A stretch of 64,000 nucleotides of DNA from Geodermatophilus pulveris. Its GTDB lineage: Bacteria; Actinomycetota; Actinomycetes; Mycobacteriales; Geodermatophilaceae. Positions 1-9,839 of this stretch are shown piece after piece (position 1 is the stretch's first letter; each line of letters begins with the position of its first letter). Under the pieces are notes generated by a model that worked only from the letters and a program-made list of their open reading frames with translations, was not told where the DNA came from and made no database searches. The stretch covers positions 62,001-126,000 of the forward strand of contig NZ_FZOO01000007.1 of NCBI RefSeq assembly GCF_900188375.1. Direction: 5' to 3'. Both the position numbers and the translations under genes were made by a program.

Positions 1-1164
1 GCGGTGCATGAACCAGGCCGGCCAGCCCTTGAGCTTGACGCCGTAGACCTGCGCCACGCCCTTGTGCAGCCCGAGGCTGGCCACCGACCCGGCGTAGGCG
101 TGCTTGTAGGGCACCGGCTCCTGGCCCCCGAGCACCGCCACGATGTTGTCGGCCAGGCGCTTGGCCTGCCGGACGGCGTGCTGCGCGTTGGGCGCGGTGG
201 TCGCGCCCTCGGTCTCCTTGGTGAGGTCCGGGACGGCGGCCAGGTCGCCGGCCGACCACGCGTCGGGCAGCCCGCGCACCTGCAGGGTGGCCTCGCAGAC
301 CACCCGCCCGCGCTCGTCGACCGGCAGGTCGGTCTCCTTGAGCATCGGGTTGGGCTTGGTGCCCGCCGTCCACACCAGGGTGTCGCTGGCGAACTCGTCG
401 CCGTCGGACAGCTTCACCACGCACCCCTCGGACACCGACTCCAGGCGGGTGTTGAGCCGCACGTCCATCCCCCGCGCGGTCAGCTCCCGGACCGTCCAGG
501 CGGCCATGTCCAGGTCGACCTCGGGCAGGATCCGGCCCATCGCCTCGACCAGCACCCAGCGCATGTCGGCGGTCGACAGCCGCGGGTAGTAGTGCGTGAT
601 CGCGTAGCGGGCCATGTCCTCGAGCTCGGCGAAGGCCTCCACGCCGGCGTAGCCGCCGCCGACGAAGGTGAAGGTCAGCGCCCGGCGGCGGACCTCCGGG
701 TCGTCGGTGGAGCTGGCCGCGTCCAGCCGGGCCAGCACGTGGTTGCGCAGGTAGATGGCCTCGCCGACGTTCTTGAACCCGATGCCGTGCTCGGCCAGCC
801 CGGGGATCGGCAGGGTGCGGGCGATCGAGCCCGCGGCCATGACCAGCACGTCGTAGGTCAGCTCGTAGGGCTGGCCCTCGATGGGTGCGATGCGGGCCCG
901 CTTGGTGGCGTGGTCCACGCCGGTGACCGCGCCGGTGACCACCCGGCAGCGCGGCAACGTCCGGCGCAGCGGCACCACGACGTGCCGGGGCTCCACCGAC
1001 CCGGCCGCGGCCTCGGGGAGGAACGGCTGGTAGGTCATGTGCGGCTGCGGGTCGACGATGACGACCTCCGCCCGGCCGTGCGAGAGGCGCTTCTGCAGCC
1101 TCAGCGCGGTGTAGAGGCCGACGTAGCCGCCGCCGACGATGAGGACCACGGGTCGCTCTGCCAT
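1..1164 (-). CDS. ndh: NAD(P)/FAD-dependent oxidoreductase, type II NADH dehydrogenase (3' part missing)
   Basis: Single-subunit NADH:quinone oxidoreductase (NDH-2) of the respiratory chain, peripheral on the inner face of the membrane. The 388 codons present show an N-terminal FAD-binding GGGYVG at residues 11-16, a second dinucleotide fold FVGGGYAGVE at about 168-177 for NADH, and SAGDLAAVPD at about 304-313, the usual late FAD-contact motif. The window begins inside the gene, so the last tens of residues, which normally carry the amphipathic membrane anchor, are absent. The ATG at 1164 has no Shine-Dalgarno but a TAGGCT hexamer exactly six bases upstream, so a leaderless message is likely. 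It lies 9 bases after the uracil-DNA glycosylase stop. Confidence 0.9.
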   Translation of the reverse strand, partial: MAERPVVLIVGGGYVGLYTALRLQKRLSHGRAEVVIVDPQPHMTYQPFLPEAAAGSVEPRHVVVPLRRTLPRCRVVTGAVTGVDHATKRARIAPIEGQPYELTYDVLVMAAGSIARTLPIPGLAEHGIGFKNVGEAIYLRNHVLARLDAASSTDDPEVRRRALTFTFVGGGYAGVEAFAELEDMARYAITHYYPRLSTADMRWVLVEAMGRILPEVDLDMAAWTVRELTARGMDVRLNTRLESVSEGCVVKLSDGDEFASDTLVWTAGTKPNPMLKETDLPVDERGRVVCEATLQVRGLPDAWSAGDLAAVPDLTKETEGATTAPNAQHAVRQAKRLADNIVAVLGGQEPVPYKHAYAGSVASLGLHKGVAQVYGVKLKGWPAWFMHR

Positions 1165-1170
1165 GGGGTG

Positions 1171-1176
1171 AGCCTA
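1171..1176 (-). promoter_or_regulatory. Candidate -10 element for a leaderless ndh transcript
   Basis: TAGGCT on the minus strand, six bases (cacccc) before the ATG at 1164; it fits the TAnnnT pattern of actinobacterial promoters. It overlaps the stop codon of the upstream gene, so read-through from that gene is also possible. Confidence 0.4.
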
Positions 1177-1959
1177 GGGCCGGGGGCCCGGTCCCGGCAC
1201 GGTCGCGGCCAGGGCGGTGGCCCGCGCGAGGACGGCGTCGAGCATCGGCTCGGTCAGCCGGCCGGTGAAGGTGTTCTGCTGGCTGACGTGGTAGCTGCCC
1301 AGCAGGGTGAGCGGGCCGCGTGGCCCGGCCAGGGTCACCTCCACGCCGTGCCCGAAGGCCGGTCGCGGCCGGGGCAGCGGGTACCCGGCCTCGGCGAGCA
1401 CCGGCCACAGCGCCGTCCAGCCGAAGCCGCCCAGCACGACGGCCACCCGCAGCCGGGGCAGCAGCGCCAGCTCGCGGGCCAGCCACGGCGAGCAGGTGTC
1501 CCGCTCCTCCGGCGTGGGCGCGTTCGCCGGCGGCGCGCAGCGGACGGCGGCGGCGATCCGCACGTCGTCGAGCTCCAGCCCGTCGCCGACGTGGGTGGAC
1601 GTCGGCTGGCTGGCCAGCCCGGCCCGCCACAGCGCCGCGATGATCCAGTCGGCGCTGCGGTCGCCGGTGAACACCCTGCCGGTGCGGTTCCCGCCGTGCG
1701 CGGCCGGGGCCAGACCGACGACGGCGATGCGGGCGTCGGCCGGACCGAGCCCGGGCACCGGCCGGCCCCAGTAGTCCTGGTCGCGGAAGGAGGCCCGCTT
1801 CACCCGGGCCACCTCCTCCCGCCAGGCGACCAGCCGCGGGCAGGCGCGGCAGCCGGAGACCCGCGCGTCCAGGGCCGCCAGGTCGCGGGCGCCGCGGGCG
1901 GAGCGCACCACCCCGGCCGGGCTGCGGGTGACGGGGAAGCCGTCGGCGTCGGTCGCCAC
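1174..1959 (-). CDS. Uracil-DNA glycosylase family 5 (UDGb type)
   Basis: Base-excision repair enzyme that removes uracil (and, in this family, other deaminated bases) from DNA. The 261-residue product has the family 5 active-site block GLAPAAHGGNRTGR near residue 82, followed by FTGDRS, and the downstream GSYHVSQQNTFTGRLT near 228. Cysteines in SGCRACP (37 and 40) and at about 141 and 156 are placed like the 4Fe-4S ligands of the family. The start is taken at GTG 1959 after a weak GGGGG; the frame stays open further upstream, but that part has no family similarity and would overlap the divergent DUF4235 gene. It may be co-transcribed with ndh. Confidence 0.88.
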   Translation of the reverse strand: MATDADGFPVTRSPAGVVRSARGARDLAALDARVSGCRACPRLVAWREEVARVKRASFRDQDYWGRPVPGLGPADARIAVVGLAPAAHGGNRTGRVFTGDRSADWIIAALWRAGLASQPTSTHVGDGLELDDVRIAAAVRCAPPANAPTPEERDTCSPWLARELALLPRLRVAVVLGGFGWTALWPVLAEAGYPLPRPRPAFGHGVEVTLAGPRGPLTLLGSYHVSQQNTFTGRLTEPMLDAVLARATALAATVPGPGPRP

Positions 1960-2016
1960 GCCCCCAGCAGACCATCCGGCGCGCGCGGCCCGGCCACGGG
2001 GCGGGATGATCGCCGC

Positions 2017-2319
2017 GTGGCACGGACGAGGAAGCAGAAGCCGCCGCTGACCTGGAAGCTGCTGAGCAGCGGGACGGCGGTCCCCGCCGGGATCGCCGTC
2101 CGCAAGCTCAGCGACGCCGCCTGGTATGCCGCGCGCGGCACCCAACCGCCGAAGAACCCGGCCGCGCCGGGGGTCGGCTGGGGCGAGGCCCTGGCCTGGG
2201 CCGCGGTGTCCGGCGTGGCCGTCGCGGCCGGCCGGCTGGTCGCCGCCCGCGGCGCGGCCGAGGCCTACCAGCGGCTCACCGGCAAGCTGCCGCCCGGCCT
2301 CAACGAGGGCTCGGCCTGA
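2017..2319 (+). CDS. DUF4235 family membrane-associated protein
   Basis: Small protein of 100 residues: a basic N-terminus (VARTRKQK), then two hydrophobic stretches, WKLLSSGTAVPAGIAV near 13-30 and ALAWAAVSGVAVAAGRLVAA near 58-78. These match the DUF4235 pattern of small actinobacterial proteins. Function is unknown; the hydrophobic segments suggest membrane association. The GTG at 2017 has no Shine-Dalgarno but a GATGAT hexamer six bases upstream, consistent with leaderless translation. It is divergent from the uracil-DNA glycosylase gene with 57 bases between them. Confidence 0.75.
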   Translation: MARTRKQKPPLTWKLLSSGTAVPAGIAVRKLSDAAWYAARGTQPPKNPAAPGVGWGEALAWAAVSGVAVAAGRLVAARGAAEAYQRLTGKLPPGLNEGSA

Positions 2320-2443
2320 CCGGCCCGCGCCGTCTCCCCCTCCCGGGGGTCGTCACCGCCCCCCGCCGGACCTAGCGTCGTAGCCCGGTCAGCGGCCGGG
2401 CGGGGACGGGACCCGGCGCGCGAGGGGCGAGGAGCGTGCGCGG

Positions 2444-3649
2444 GTGGACTCAGCGGTGCCGGTCTCGGAGCACGTCCCGGGCGGGTCCGCCCCGGCGGTG
2501 CCGCACCGGTCGGCCGGCGCGCGTCCCGCCGTCGTCCGCGACCACGCGGGGTTCGACGCGCTGGCCGGGGCCTGGGACGACCTGTGGGCGCGCAGCCCGC
2601 AGGCCACCCCCTTCCAGGCGCACGCCTGGGCGAGCTCCTGGGCGCGCACCCACGTCCGGGCCGGGCGGCTGGCCGTCGTCTGCGTCTGGGACGGCGACGT
2701 CCTGGTGGCCGCGGCGGCGCTGCACCGGGTCCGCCGCGGGCCGGTGCCGGTGCTCCTGCCGCTGGGCGGGGACACCTCCGACCACACCGACGTCCTGCTG
2801 GACCCGGCCGCGCCCGACGCCGGCCCGCGGCTGGTGCGGGCGCTGCTCGCGGTGCCCGGCTGGCGGGTGCTCGACCTGCCCGAGGTGCTGCCCGGCGCGG
2901 CCGCCGAGCACTGGGCGCGGCAGTGGCCCGGCCGCGTCCGCCGGGCGACGGCGTCGGTGAACCTGCAGCTGCCCGCGCTGCCGGTGGCCGACGTGCTGGC
3001 CCGCGTCCCCGCGCGCACCGCAGGCACGCTGCGCCGCAAGCTGCGCAAGGTCGAGCGGCTCGGGGTGGTGGCGACCGAGGTGGCCCCGGACGGCGTCCCG
3101 CACGCCGTCGGCGAGCTGATCCGGCTGCACGAGGCGCAGTGGGCCGGACGCCGCGGGAACCCCGAGCACCTCACCGCCCGCTTCCGCGCGCACCTGGCCG
3201 GGGCGCTGGTGCCGATGGTCGAGCGCGGCCAGGCCGTGGTCGTCGAGTACCGGGTCGACGGCGAGCTGGTGGCCAGCGAGGTGGACCTGGTCGGGCACCG
3301 GCAGCTGGCCTACTACCTGGCCGGCATCTCGCCGTCCCTGCGCCAGCACGTGGACACCGCCGTCCTGCTGGTCGACGGCGCCCTCGGGCGGGCCACCCGG
3401 CTGGGCGTGGCGGAGTACTCCTTCCTGCGCGGCCTCGAGGACTACAAGCTGCGCTGGCGGCCCGACGAGGTGGTCGCCACGCGGGTGCTGCTGGCCCGCC
3501 CGGGGCTGCTGGGCTCGGCCGGGCACCTCCCGGCGGCCGCCGCCAGCGGCGCGGTGCTGGGCCTGGCCCGGCGGGCGCTGCGCGGGCGGGCCAGGGAGCT
3601 GGCCCGCACGGTCATGCAGGGCGTCCGCACGCTGCGCGCCCGCACCTGA
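2444..3649 (+). CDS. GNAT-fold acyltransferase, BioF2/CelD-like (Acetyltransf_6)
   Basis: A 401-residue protein with the duplicated acetyltransferase layout of the BioF2-like/CelD group, which includes proteins linked to cellulose and exopolysaccharide modification. Recognisable parts are the N-terminal FDALAGAWDDLWARSP near residue 35 (in these proteins followed by PFQAHAW), the basic segment LRRKLRKVERLG near 200, and the C-terminal YYLAGISPSLRQHVDTAVLL near 290 with EYSFLRGLEDYKLRW after it. The acceptor is unknown. Start GTG 2444 has GGCGAGGAG about ten bases upstream. It ends four bases before the convergent ppx stop. It is about 13 kb from the EPS locus, so a link to it is only suggested. 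Confidence 0.75.
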   Translation: MDSAVPVSEHVPGGSAPAVPHRSAGARPAVVRDHAGFDALAGAWDDLWARSPQATPFQAHAWASSWARTHVRAGRLAVVCVWDGDVLVAAAALHRVRRGPVPVLLPLGGDTSDHTDVLLDPAAPDAGPRLVRALLAVPGWRVLDLPEVLPGAAAEHWARQWPGRVRRATASVNLQLPALPVADVLARVPARTAGTLRRKLRKVERLGVVATEVAPDGVPHAVGELIRLHEAQWAGRRGNPEHLTARFRAHLAGALVPMVERGQAVVVEYRVDGELVASEVDLVGHRQLAYYLAGISPSLRQHVDTAVLLVDGALGRATRLGVAEYSFLRGLEDYKLRWRPDEVVATRVLLARPGLLGSAGHLPAAAASGAVLGLARRALRGRARELARTVMQGVRTLRART

Positions 3650-3653
3650 CCGC

Positions 3654-4604
3654 TCACGAGCGGGCCAGCTGCAGCGCGATGCCGTCGAGGATGTCGTGCT
3701 CGCTGACGACCACGTCGTCCAGGGCGAAGGCGTCCATGAGCACCCGCAGCACCAGCGCGCCGGCGCCGATGACGTCGACCCGCCCCGGGTGCATCACCGC
3801 GTACCCGGCCCGCCGCTGCCGGGTGGCCGTGAGCAGCCCGGCGGTGACCGACCGGACGGCGGACACCGGGACGCGCGACCCGTGGATGGCCACCGGGTCG
3901 TAGGCCGGCAGCCCGAGGGCCAGCGCGGCCACCGTGGTGACCGAGCCGGCCAGGCCCACCAGGGTCGCCGCCTCCCCCACCGGGACGGCGGCGGCGACGT
4001 CGGCCAGCGCGGCGCGGACGTCGGCCTCGGCGCGCTGGATCTCGTCGGCCGACGGCGGGTCGCCGTGCAGGTGCCGCTCGGTGAGCCGCACGCAGCCCAC
4101 GTCGACCGAGCGCGCCGCGCGCACCCCGCCGGCGTCGCCGAGGACGAACTCCGTCGACCCGCCGCCGATGTCGACGACCAGGTACGGCGGACGCGGCGCC
4201 GGCCGGCCGTGCGCGGTCACCGCGGCGTCCAGCGAGGCCGTGGCGCCCAGGAAGGACAGCCGGGCCTCCTCGTCGCCGTCGACGACGTCGGGCAGCCGGC
4301 CGAGGGTGGCCACGACCATCCGCTCGAAGTCGGTGCGGTTGGCCGCGTCGCGGCTGGCGCTGGTGGCGACCATGCGCACCCGGGTGGCACCGAGCTCGCG
4401 GGCCCGGGCGGCGTACTGCGCCAGGACGACGCGGGTGCGCTCGATCGCCTCCGGCGCCAGCCGGCCGGTGGCGTCCACGCCCTGCCCGAGCCGGACCACC
4501 TCCATCCGGCGCAGCAGGTCGGTGTGCGGCCCCTCCGGCGGGACGTCGGCGACCAGCAGCCGGATGGAGTTCGTGCCGCAGTCGATGGCCGCGACGCGGG
4601 TCAC
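3654..4604 (-). CDS. ppx: Ppx/GppA family exopolyphosphatase / pppGpp phosphatase
   Basis: Cytoplasmic hydrolase of the ASKHA fold that cleaves terminal phosphates of polyphosphate or pppGpp. Of 316 residues, the N-terminal phosphate loop is AIDCGTNSIRLLVAD (5-19) and the second phosphate motif is VVDIGGGSTEFVLG near 140; SVDVGCVRLTERHL follows. The length fits the short actinobacterial Ppx form lacking the C-terminal HD extension of E. coli Ppx. Start GTG 4604 overlaps the DUF501 stop (GTGA) and has GGAGGA upstream, so translation is coupled. It is last in the eno-divIC-DUF501-ppx chain conserved across Actinobacteria. Confidence 0.92.
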   Translation of the reverse strand: MTRVAAIDCGTNSIRLLVADVPPEGPHTDLLRRMEVVRLGQGVDATGRLAPEAIERTRVVLAQYAARARELGATRVRMVATSASRDAANRTDFERMVVATLGRLPDVVDGDEEARLSFLGATASLDAAVTAHGRPAPRPPYLVVDIGGGSTEFVLGDAGGVRAARSVDVGCVRLTERHLHGDPPSADEIQRAEADVRAALADVAAAVPVGEAATLVGLAGSVTTVAALALGLPAYDPVAIHGSRVPVSAVRSVTAGLLTATRQRRAGYAVMHPGRVDVIGAGALVLRVLMDAFALDDVVVSEHDILDGIALQLARS

Positions 4605-5101
4605 GGGCCCTCCTCCGGTGGCGCGCACGGGCCGTTCGCCCACCACTCCCCCATGCTCTCCACGGCGCGGTCGCCGACCGGGTTGGCGCCGGGGCCGGCG
4701 GCGAGCGCGTGCGCGGCCAGCGCGTGCAGGCACTTGACCCGGTCGGGCATCCCCCCGGCGGTGCTGCGGGTGGGCAGCACGCCGAGCGCGTCCCGCTCGG
4801 CCAGGTAGGCCTCGTGGGCGGCGCGGTACCCGGCGGCCAGCTGCGGGTCGGTGCCGAGGTCGGCCTGCCACTCGCGCATCCGGCCGGCGGACTCCAGCCG
4901 GCTGGCCGCGGCGCTCGCCCGCGGGCAGGTGAGGTAGTAGGTGGTGGGGAACGGGGTGCCGTCCTCCAGCCGCGGGGAGGTCTGCACGACGTCGGGCTGG
5001 CCGCACGGGCAGCGGTGCGCGACGGCGCGCAGGGCGCGCGGCGGCCGGCCGAGCTGGCGGGCGACGACCTCGCGGTCCTCCCGGCTGATCTCCGGGCTCA
5101 C
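4601..5101 (-). CDS. DUF501 domain-containing protein
   Basis: A 166-residue protein of the DUF501 family. Visible motifs are RREDREVVARQLGRPPR-type sequence at the N-terminus, CPCGQPDVV near 31, PFPTTYYLTCPR near 50, and GMPDRVKCLHALAAHALA near 120. The cysteines and a histidine in the last motifs could bind metal. Function is unknown; the gene is strongly conserved between divIC and ppx in Actinobacteria. Start GTG 5101 overlaps the upstream divIC stop and the stop overlaps the ppx start, so all three are coupled. Confidence 0.88.
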   Translation of the reverse strand: MSPEISREDREVVARQLGRPPRALRAVAHRCPCGQPDVVQTSPRLEDGTPFPTTYYLTCPRASAAASRLESAGRMREWQADLGTDPQLAAGYRAAHEAYLAERDALGVLPTRSTAGGMPDRVKCLHALAAHALAAGPGANPVGDRAVESMGEWWANGPCAPPEEGP

Positions 5102-5682
5102 TCGCCGGGCTCCGCGTCGCCGTCGGCCACCGCCACCGAGCGCACCAGCGCCTCGTACCAGGGCAGCTCGCCGGCGACCGGCTCCGGCACGGTGCCGGCG
5201 TCGCCCTCCACGGCCTCGCCGTCGACGACGACCACCAGCCGGTCCCCGGGCAGCACGTAGGCCAGCCGCTCGCGGGCCTGCCGGGCGGTGTACGCCGGGT
5301 CGGCCTGCCGCTCGAGCTGCTGCTCCAGCTGCTCGACCCGCTGGTCGAGGGCGGTCCCCTCGGCGGCCAGCCGGGTCAGCTCGGCGCGGCCGGCCAGGAA
5401 CTGGCGGACCGGGCCGGCCAGCGTCAGCAGCAGCACCAGGACCAGCCCGGCCAGCAGGACCGCGCGGCCGGTGACCAGCGGCCGGCGGGATGCCGCACCG
5501 GCACCGCCCACCCGCGGCGGGCGGCGGACGGCGCGTCGCGGCTCCGGGCGGATGCCGGCCCCCGAGCGCGTGCCGGCCGGCACCGGCCGGGACGGGGCGT
5601 GCGACAGCGGCCGGCCGGTCGAGCGCCGCCGGCCGGAGGGTGCCGCGCCCGACCCGCCGCGGCGGCCGGGCGCCGCGCTCAT
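5098..5682 (-). CDS. divIC: Septum formation initiator (FtsB/DivIC family)
   Basis: Divisome protein that partners FtsQ/DivIB and FtsL at the septum. The 194-residue product has a long proline/arginine-rich cytoplasmic N-terminus, one membrane span (LLAGLVLVLLLTLAGPV near 82-98), then an extracytoplasmic coiled coil (ELTRLAAEGTALDQRVEQLE near 106-125), and the family motif ARERLAYVLPGD near 140. The chosen ATG 5682 lies 16 bases after the eno stop; the frame is open further upstream but would overlap eno. The stop overlaps the DUF501 start. Confidence 0.88.
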   Translation of the reverse strand: MSAAPGRRGGSGAAPSGRRRSTGRPLSHAPSRPVPAGTRSGAGIRPEPRRAVRRPPRVGGAGAASRRPLVTGRAVLLAGLVLVLLLTLAGPVRQFLAGRAELTRLAAEGTALDQRVEQLEQQLERQADPAYTARQARERLAYVLPGDRLVVVVDGEAVEGDAGTVPEPVAGELPWYEALVRSVAVADGDAEPGE

Positions 5683-5698
5683 CGGCGGGCGCGGCCGG

Positions 5699-7012
<1,314 letters not shown>

Positions 7013-7073
7013 GCCAGCCGCGCGGGCACCGCTCACCCGCCGCGCGACGCGCCGCCGCGGGGGCGGGCCCTGC

Positions 7074-7988
7074 TCAGCCCGCCGCGCGCTCCTCCGCCGC
7101 GGCGTCCAGCTCGCCGGCGTAGCGGCGGACCGCCTCGCGCAGCGCGTCCTCCACGTCCCAGCCGCGCTGCTCGGCGGCCGCGACGACGGCGAGCAGCCGC
7201 TCCCCCAGCTCCTCGGGGGCGGCCGAGGCGAGCTCCGCCGGCTCGGGCGTGGGCAGCCCCGAGCGCGCGGCCCGGCGGACCAGCGCCGCGCCCCACGACG
7301 CCGCGGGCTGCGACCGGGACACGCCCTCGGTCGGCGAGCGGCGCTGCTTCTCCACCTGCTTGATCTGCTCCCAGCCGGCCTCCACCTCGGCCACGTCCCG
7401 CGGACCGGCGTCCCCGAACACGTGCGGGTGCCGCCGGACCAGCTTGTCGACCAGGTCGCCGGCGACGTCGTCCACGGTGAACCGGCGGCCGGGACCGCCC
7501 TCGGCGGCCACGCGGGCGTGGAAGACCACCTGCAGCAGCACGTCGCCGAGCTCCTCGCGCATGGCGGCCGGGTCGTCGTCGACGATCGCGTCGTAGGCCT
7601 CGTGCGCCTCCTCGAGCAGGTAGCCGCGCAGCGAGGCGTGCGTCTGCCCGGCGTCCCACGGGCAGCCACCGGGCGAGCGCAGCACGTCCATCACCCGGAC
7701 GACGTCCAGCAGCCGGGCGCCGGGGGGCAGCGGGGCCCCGACCACCTCGCTGGCGTCGACGTCGGTGCCGGCCGGCACCAGGGCCACCACGCTGTCCGGG
7801 CGGGCCGCGGCGGCCGCGGCGTCCGGGACGTCGTCCACCGGCCGGCCGGTGGCGCGCAGCGCGTCGGCGGCCGCGGCGGCCCCGGGCAGCGCGACCACCG
7901 GGCGCGCTCCGGACAGCGCCTGCCAGGCGGCGGGGCCGAGCAGGCCGCCGAGGGCGGGGTGGACGACGACGGCGAGCGCGACGGGCAC
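7074..7988 (-). CDS. mazG: MazG family nucleoside triphosphate pyrophosphohydrolase
   Basis: House-cleaning enzyme hydrolysing (d)NTPs to monophosphate and pyrophosphate. Of 304 residues the core MazG domain spans roughly 90-230: VMDVLRSPGGCPWDAGQTH, LLEEAHEAYDAI and EELGDVLLQVVFHARVA contain the Mg-binding acidic residues, and RRHPHVFGD follows. About 90 N-terminal residues are alanine-rich and less conserved, as in mycobacterial MazG. Start GTG 7988 lies four bases after the SurA-like gene stop, so the two are probably one operon; eno follows after 73 bases. Confidence 0.93.
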   Translation of the reverse strand: MPVALAVVVHPALGGLLGPAAWQALSGARPVVALPGAAAAADALRATGRPVDDVPDAAAAAARPDSVVALVPAGTDVDASEVVGAPLPPGARLLDVVRVMDVLRSPGGCPWDAGQTHASLRGYLLEEAHEAYDAIVDDDPAAMREELGDVLLQVVFHARVAAEGGPGRRFTVDDVAGDLVDKLVRRHPHVFGDAGPRDVAEVEAGWEQIKQVEKQRRSPTEGVSRSQPAASWGAALVRRAARSGLPTPEPAELASAAPEELGERLLAVVAAAEQRGWDVEDALREAVRRYAGELDAAAEERAAG

Positions 7989-7992
7989 CCGG

Positions 7993-8985
7993 TCAGTCTC
8001 CGGCAGCCGCCGCCGCGGCGCCGCCGTCCTCCTCCAGGAGCTCCACCACCCCGTCGCCGGAGGGGACGATCGCCCCCTCCTCCAGGACGCCGAAGCGGGG
8101 GTTGACGGTGACGTCCACGCCGGCGCGCACCTCCTCGACCAGCGGCTCGCCGGCCGCGGCGGCCTCGCCGCGGGCGGTCTGCTCCAGCTGCGGGCGGGCC
8201 TCCTCGAAGGTCGGCACGACCGGCTCGCCGACGAAGACGACGAGGACGCCGGGCAGCTCGGGCACGGTGAGCGACGTGGCGGTGTCCGGCGGGGTGGCCG
8301 CGACGGTGTCGGCCAGCTGCGGCGGCAGGTCCGCCGGCGCCACGGCGGTCACCTCGGCTAGGGTGGCCTCGCCGGGGTACTGCGCCGCGATCGCCGGGTA
8401 GGCGGCCGGGTCGGCCGCCAGCGCGGCGACCGCGGCGTCGGCGGCGGCCTGGTCGGGGACGTTGACGTAGCCCACCCGCGACTGCGACAGGGAGGGCAGC
8501 GCCGCGCTGTAGGCGGCGCGCAGCTCCTCCTCGGTGACCCCGTCGACCAGCCCCTCGGACTCGGCCACCCGCTGGCGCAGCAGCTGCTGGCGGATGCTCT
8601 CGAACACGTCGGCGCGGGCGACCCCCTGCGCGGCGGCCTGGGCGTAGACCGCCTCCGGGTCCTCGCCGGCCAGCAGCTCGTCCAGCCGGGCCCGGACGTC
8701 GGCCTCGTCCACCGTGACGCCGTAGCGCTGCGCGAACCGGTCGTAGACCTCCGCGTTGACCAGCCGGGTCAGCACCAGGCGGGTGAACTCGTCCTCCCGG
8801 CCCGCGGCCGCCTGGGCCAGGGCGGGGTCCTCCAGGCGGGTGTCGACGGCGGTCTGCAGCTCGCCGACGGTGACCTCCTCCTCGCCGACGTAGGCGGCCA
8901 CCCCGGGGTCGGTGCGGCAACCGGCCACCCCGGCCAGCGCGACCAGGCCCACGGCCAGCGATGCGGTCAGGCGACGCGTGTGCAC
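7993..8985 (-). CDS. SurA N-terminal-like peptidyl-prolyl isomerase lipoprotein
   Basis: Predicted extracytoplasmic folding factor. The 330-residue product has a lipoprotein signal ending in LAGVAGC near residue 24 and a helical SurA-N-like domain (VTVGELQTAVDTRL; VLTRLVNAEVYDRFAQRYGVTV). A C-terminal region has weak parvulin character (VGYVNVPDQAAADAAV to LVVFVGEPVVPTFEEARPQL). An alanine-rich tail ends the protein. The GTG at 8985 puts the signal peptide directly at the N-terminus; CAGGCT lies six bases upstream. It shares an operon with mazG. Confidence 0.8.
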   Translation of the reverse strand: MHTRRLTASLAVGLVALAGVAGCRTDPGVAAYVGEEEVTVGELQTAVDTRLEDPALAQAAAGREDEFTRLVLTRLVNAEVYDRFAQRYGVTVDEADVRARLDELLAGEDPEAVYAQAAAQGVARADVFESIRQQLLRQRVAESEGLVDGVTEEELRAAYSAALPSLSQSRVGYVNVPDQAAADAAVAALAADPAAYPAIAAQYPGEATLAEVTAVAPADLPPQLADTVAATPPDTATSLTVPELPGVLVVFVGEPVVPTFEEARPQLEQTARGEAAAAGEPLVEEVRAGVDVTVNPRFGVLEEGAIVPSGDGVVELLEEDGGAAAAAAGD

Positions 8986-8991
8986 CCGCGG

Positions 8992-8997
8992 AGCCTG
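8992..8997 (-). promoter_or_regulatory. Candidate -10 element before the SurA-like lipoprotein
   Basis: CAGGCT on the minus strand, six bases (ccgcgg) before GTG 8985; same spacing as at eno, ndh, rsmI and metG. Confidence 0.3.
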
Positions 8998-9008
8998 CCA
9001 CACCCGGT

Positions 9009-9062
9009 GGCCCCGTCCGGGGAACCGCCCGGAGCTCGCGGGGGGTGGGGAGGACGGGGTCC
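9009..9062. repeat. Palindromic repeat element, GGCCCCGTCC family
   Basis: Left arm ggccccgtcc (9009-9018) and right arm ggacggggtcc (9052-9062) can pair around a G-rich interior that includes gagctcgcg and gggtgggg. Arm sequence and interior resemble the elements at 36238-36403 and 43467-43541. This copy lies between two divergent genes, so it cannot be a simple 3' terminator for either. Confidence 0.5.
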
Positions 9063-9164
9063 TCCTGCGCCCGCGCGGCAGCGGGTCGCCCCGGCGGGTG
9101 TCCGCGGCCGCCCCTCCCCCCGACGGGGGACGCCTCCGGCAGCCCCGGCTGCCAGCATCGCGGC

Positions 9165-9839
9165 ATGCCGCCGACCGCCCCCGCGCCGGCCCCCGCGGCG
9201 GGGCCGGCCGCGCCGCCCGGCGTCCTCACCCGGCTGGTCGACCTGGCCGCCGGCGGGGACGCGCTGGCCCGCGCCGCGGCGGTGCTGGACCCGGCCGAGC
9301 TGGCCCGCGCGCGCCGCGGCAGACCGGCGGTCCACCGGCGCCGCGTGCTGCTGCGGGCCGCCCTGCGCGCGGCGCTGGCCGACGAGCTGGGCGTCGCCCC
9401 GGGGGCGGTGCCGCTGCACGCCGACCCGTCCGGGCGCCCGCGGGTGGGCGTGCCGGGCCTCGACGCGAGCTGCTCGGCCAGCGGTGCCCTCGGCGTGGTC
9501 GCCGTCGGACGCCGCTGCCGGGTGGGCGTCGACGTGCAGGCGGTGGCCCCGTGGACGGACGACGTGCTCGACGAGGGCTGGCTGGCCCGGGCCGAGCAGG
9601 AGGCGCTCACCCGCCTGCCGGCCGGGGCGCGGCCGCTCGCGGCCACCCGCGCCTGGACCCAGAAGGAGGCCGTCCTCAAGGCCCGCGGCACCGGCCTGCG
9701 CGCCGACCCCTCCGCCACGGTGACCGTGGTCGGGCGGGCCGAGGGCGTGGTGGCCGGTTGGACGGTGCGGGACGTGCCCGTGCCCGACGGATGGGTGGCC
9801 AGCCTGGCGGTCGCCCGCGACGAGGAGACCCGCCGATGA
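9165..9839 (+). CDS. 4'-phosphopantetheinyl transferase (Sfp type)
   Basis: Transfers phosphopantetheine from CoA to the conserved serine of carrier proteins. The 224-residue product has the Sfp-family motifs: VGVDVQAVAPW near 116-126 (Mg-binding Asp), then a later ATRAWTQKEAVLKARGTG segment near 162-179 corresponding to the W-x-KEA-xxK signature. The ATG at 9165 lacks a Shine-Dalgarno and has CAGCAT six bases upstream. The stop overlaps the start of the next gene (ATGA at 9836-9839), whose carrier domain is the obvious substrate. Confidence 0.88.
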   Translation: MPPTAPAPAPAAGPAAPPGVLTRLVDLAAGGDALARAAAVLDPAELARARRGRPAVHRRRVLLRAALRAALADELGVAPGAVPLHADPSGRPRVGVPGLDASCSASGALGVVAVGRRCRVGVDVQAVAPWTDDVLDEGWLARAEQEALTRLPAGARPLAATRAWTQKEAVLKARGTGLRADPSATVTVVGRAEGVVAGWTVRDVPVPDGWVASLAVARDEETRR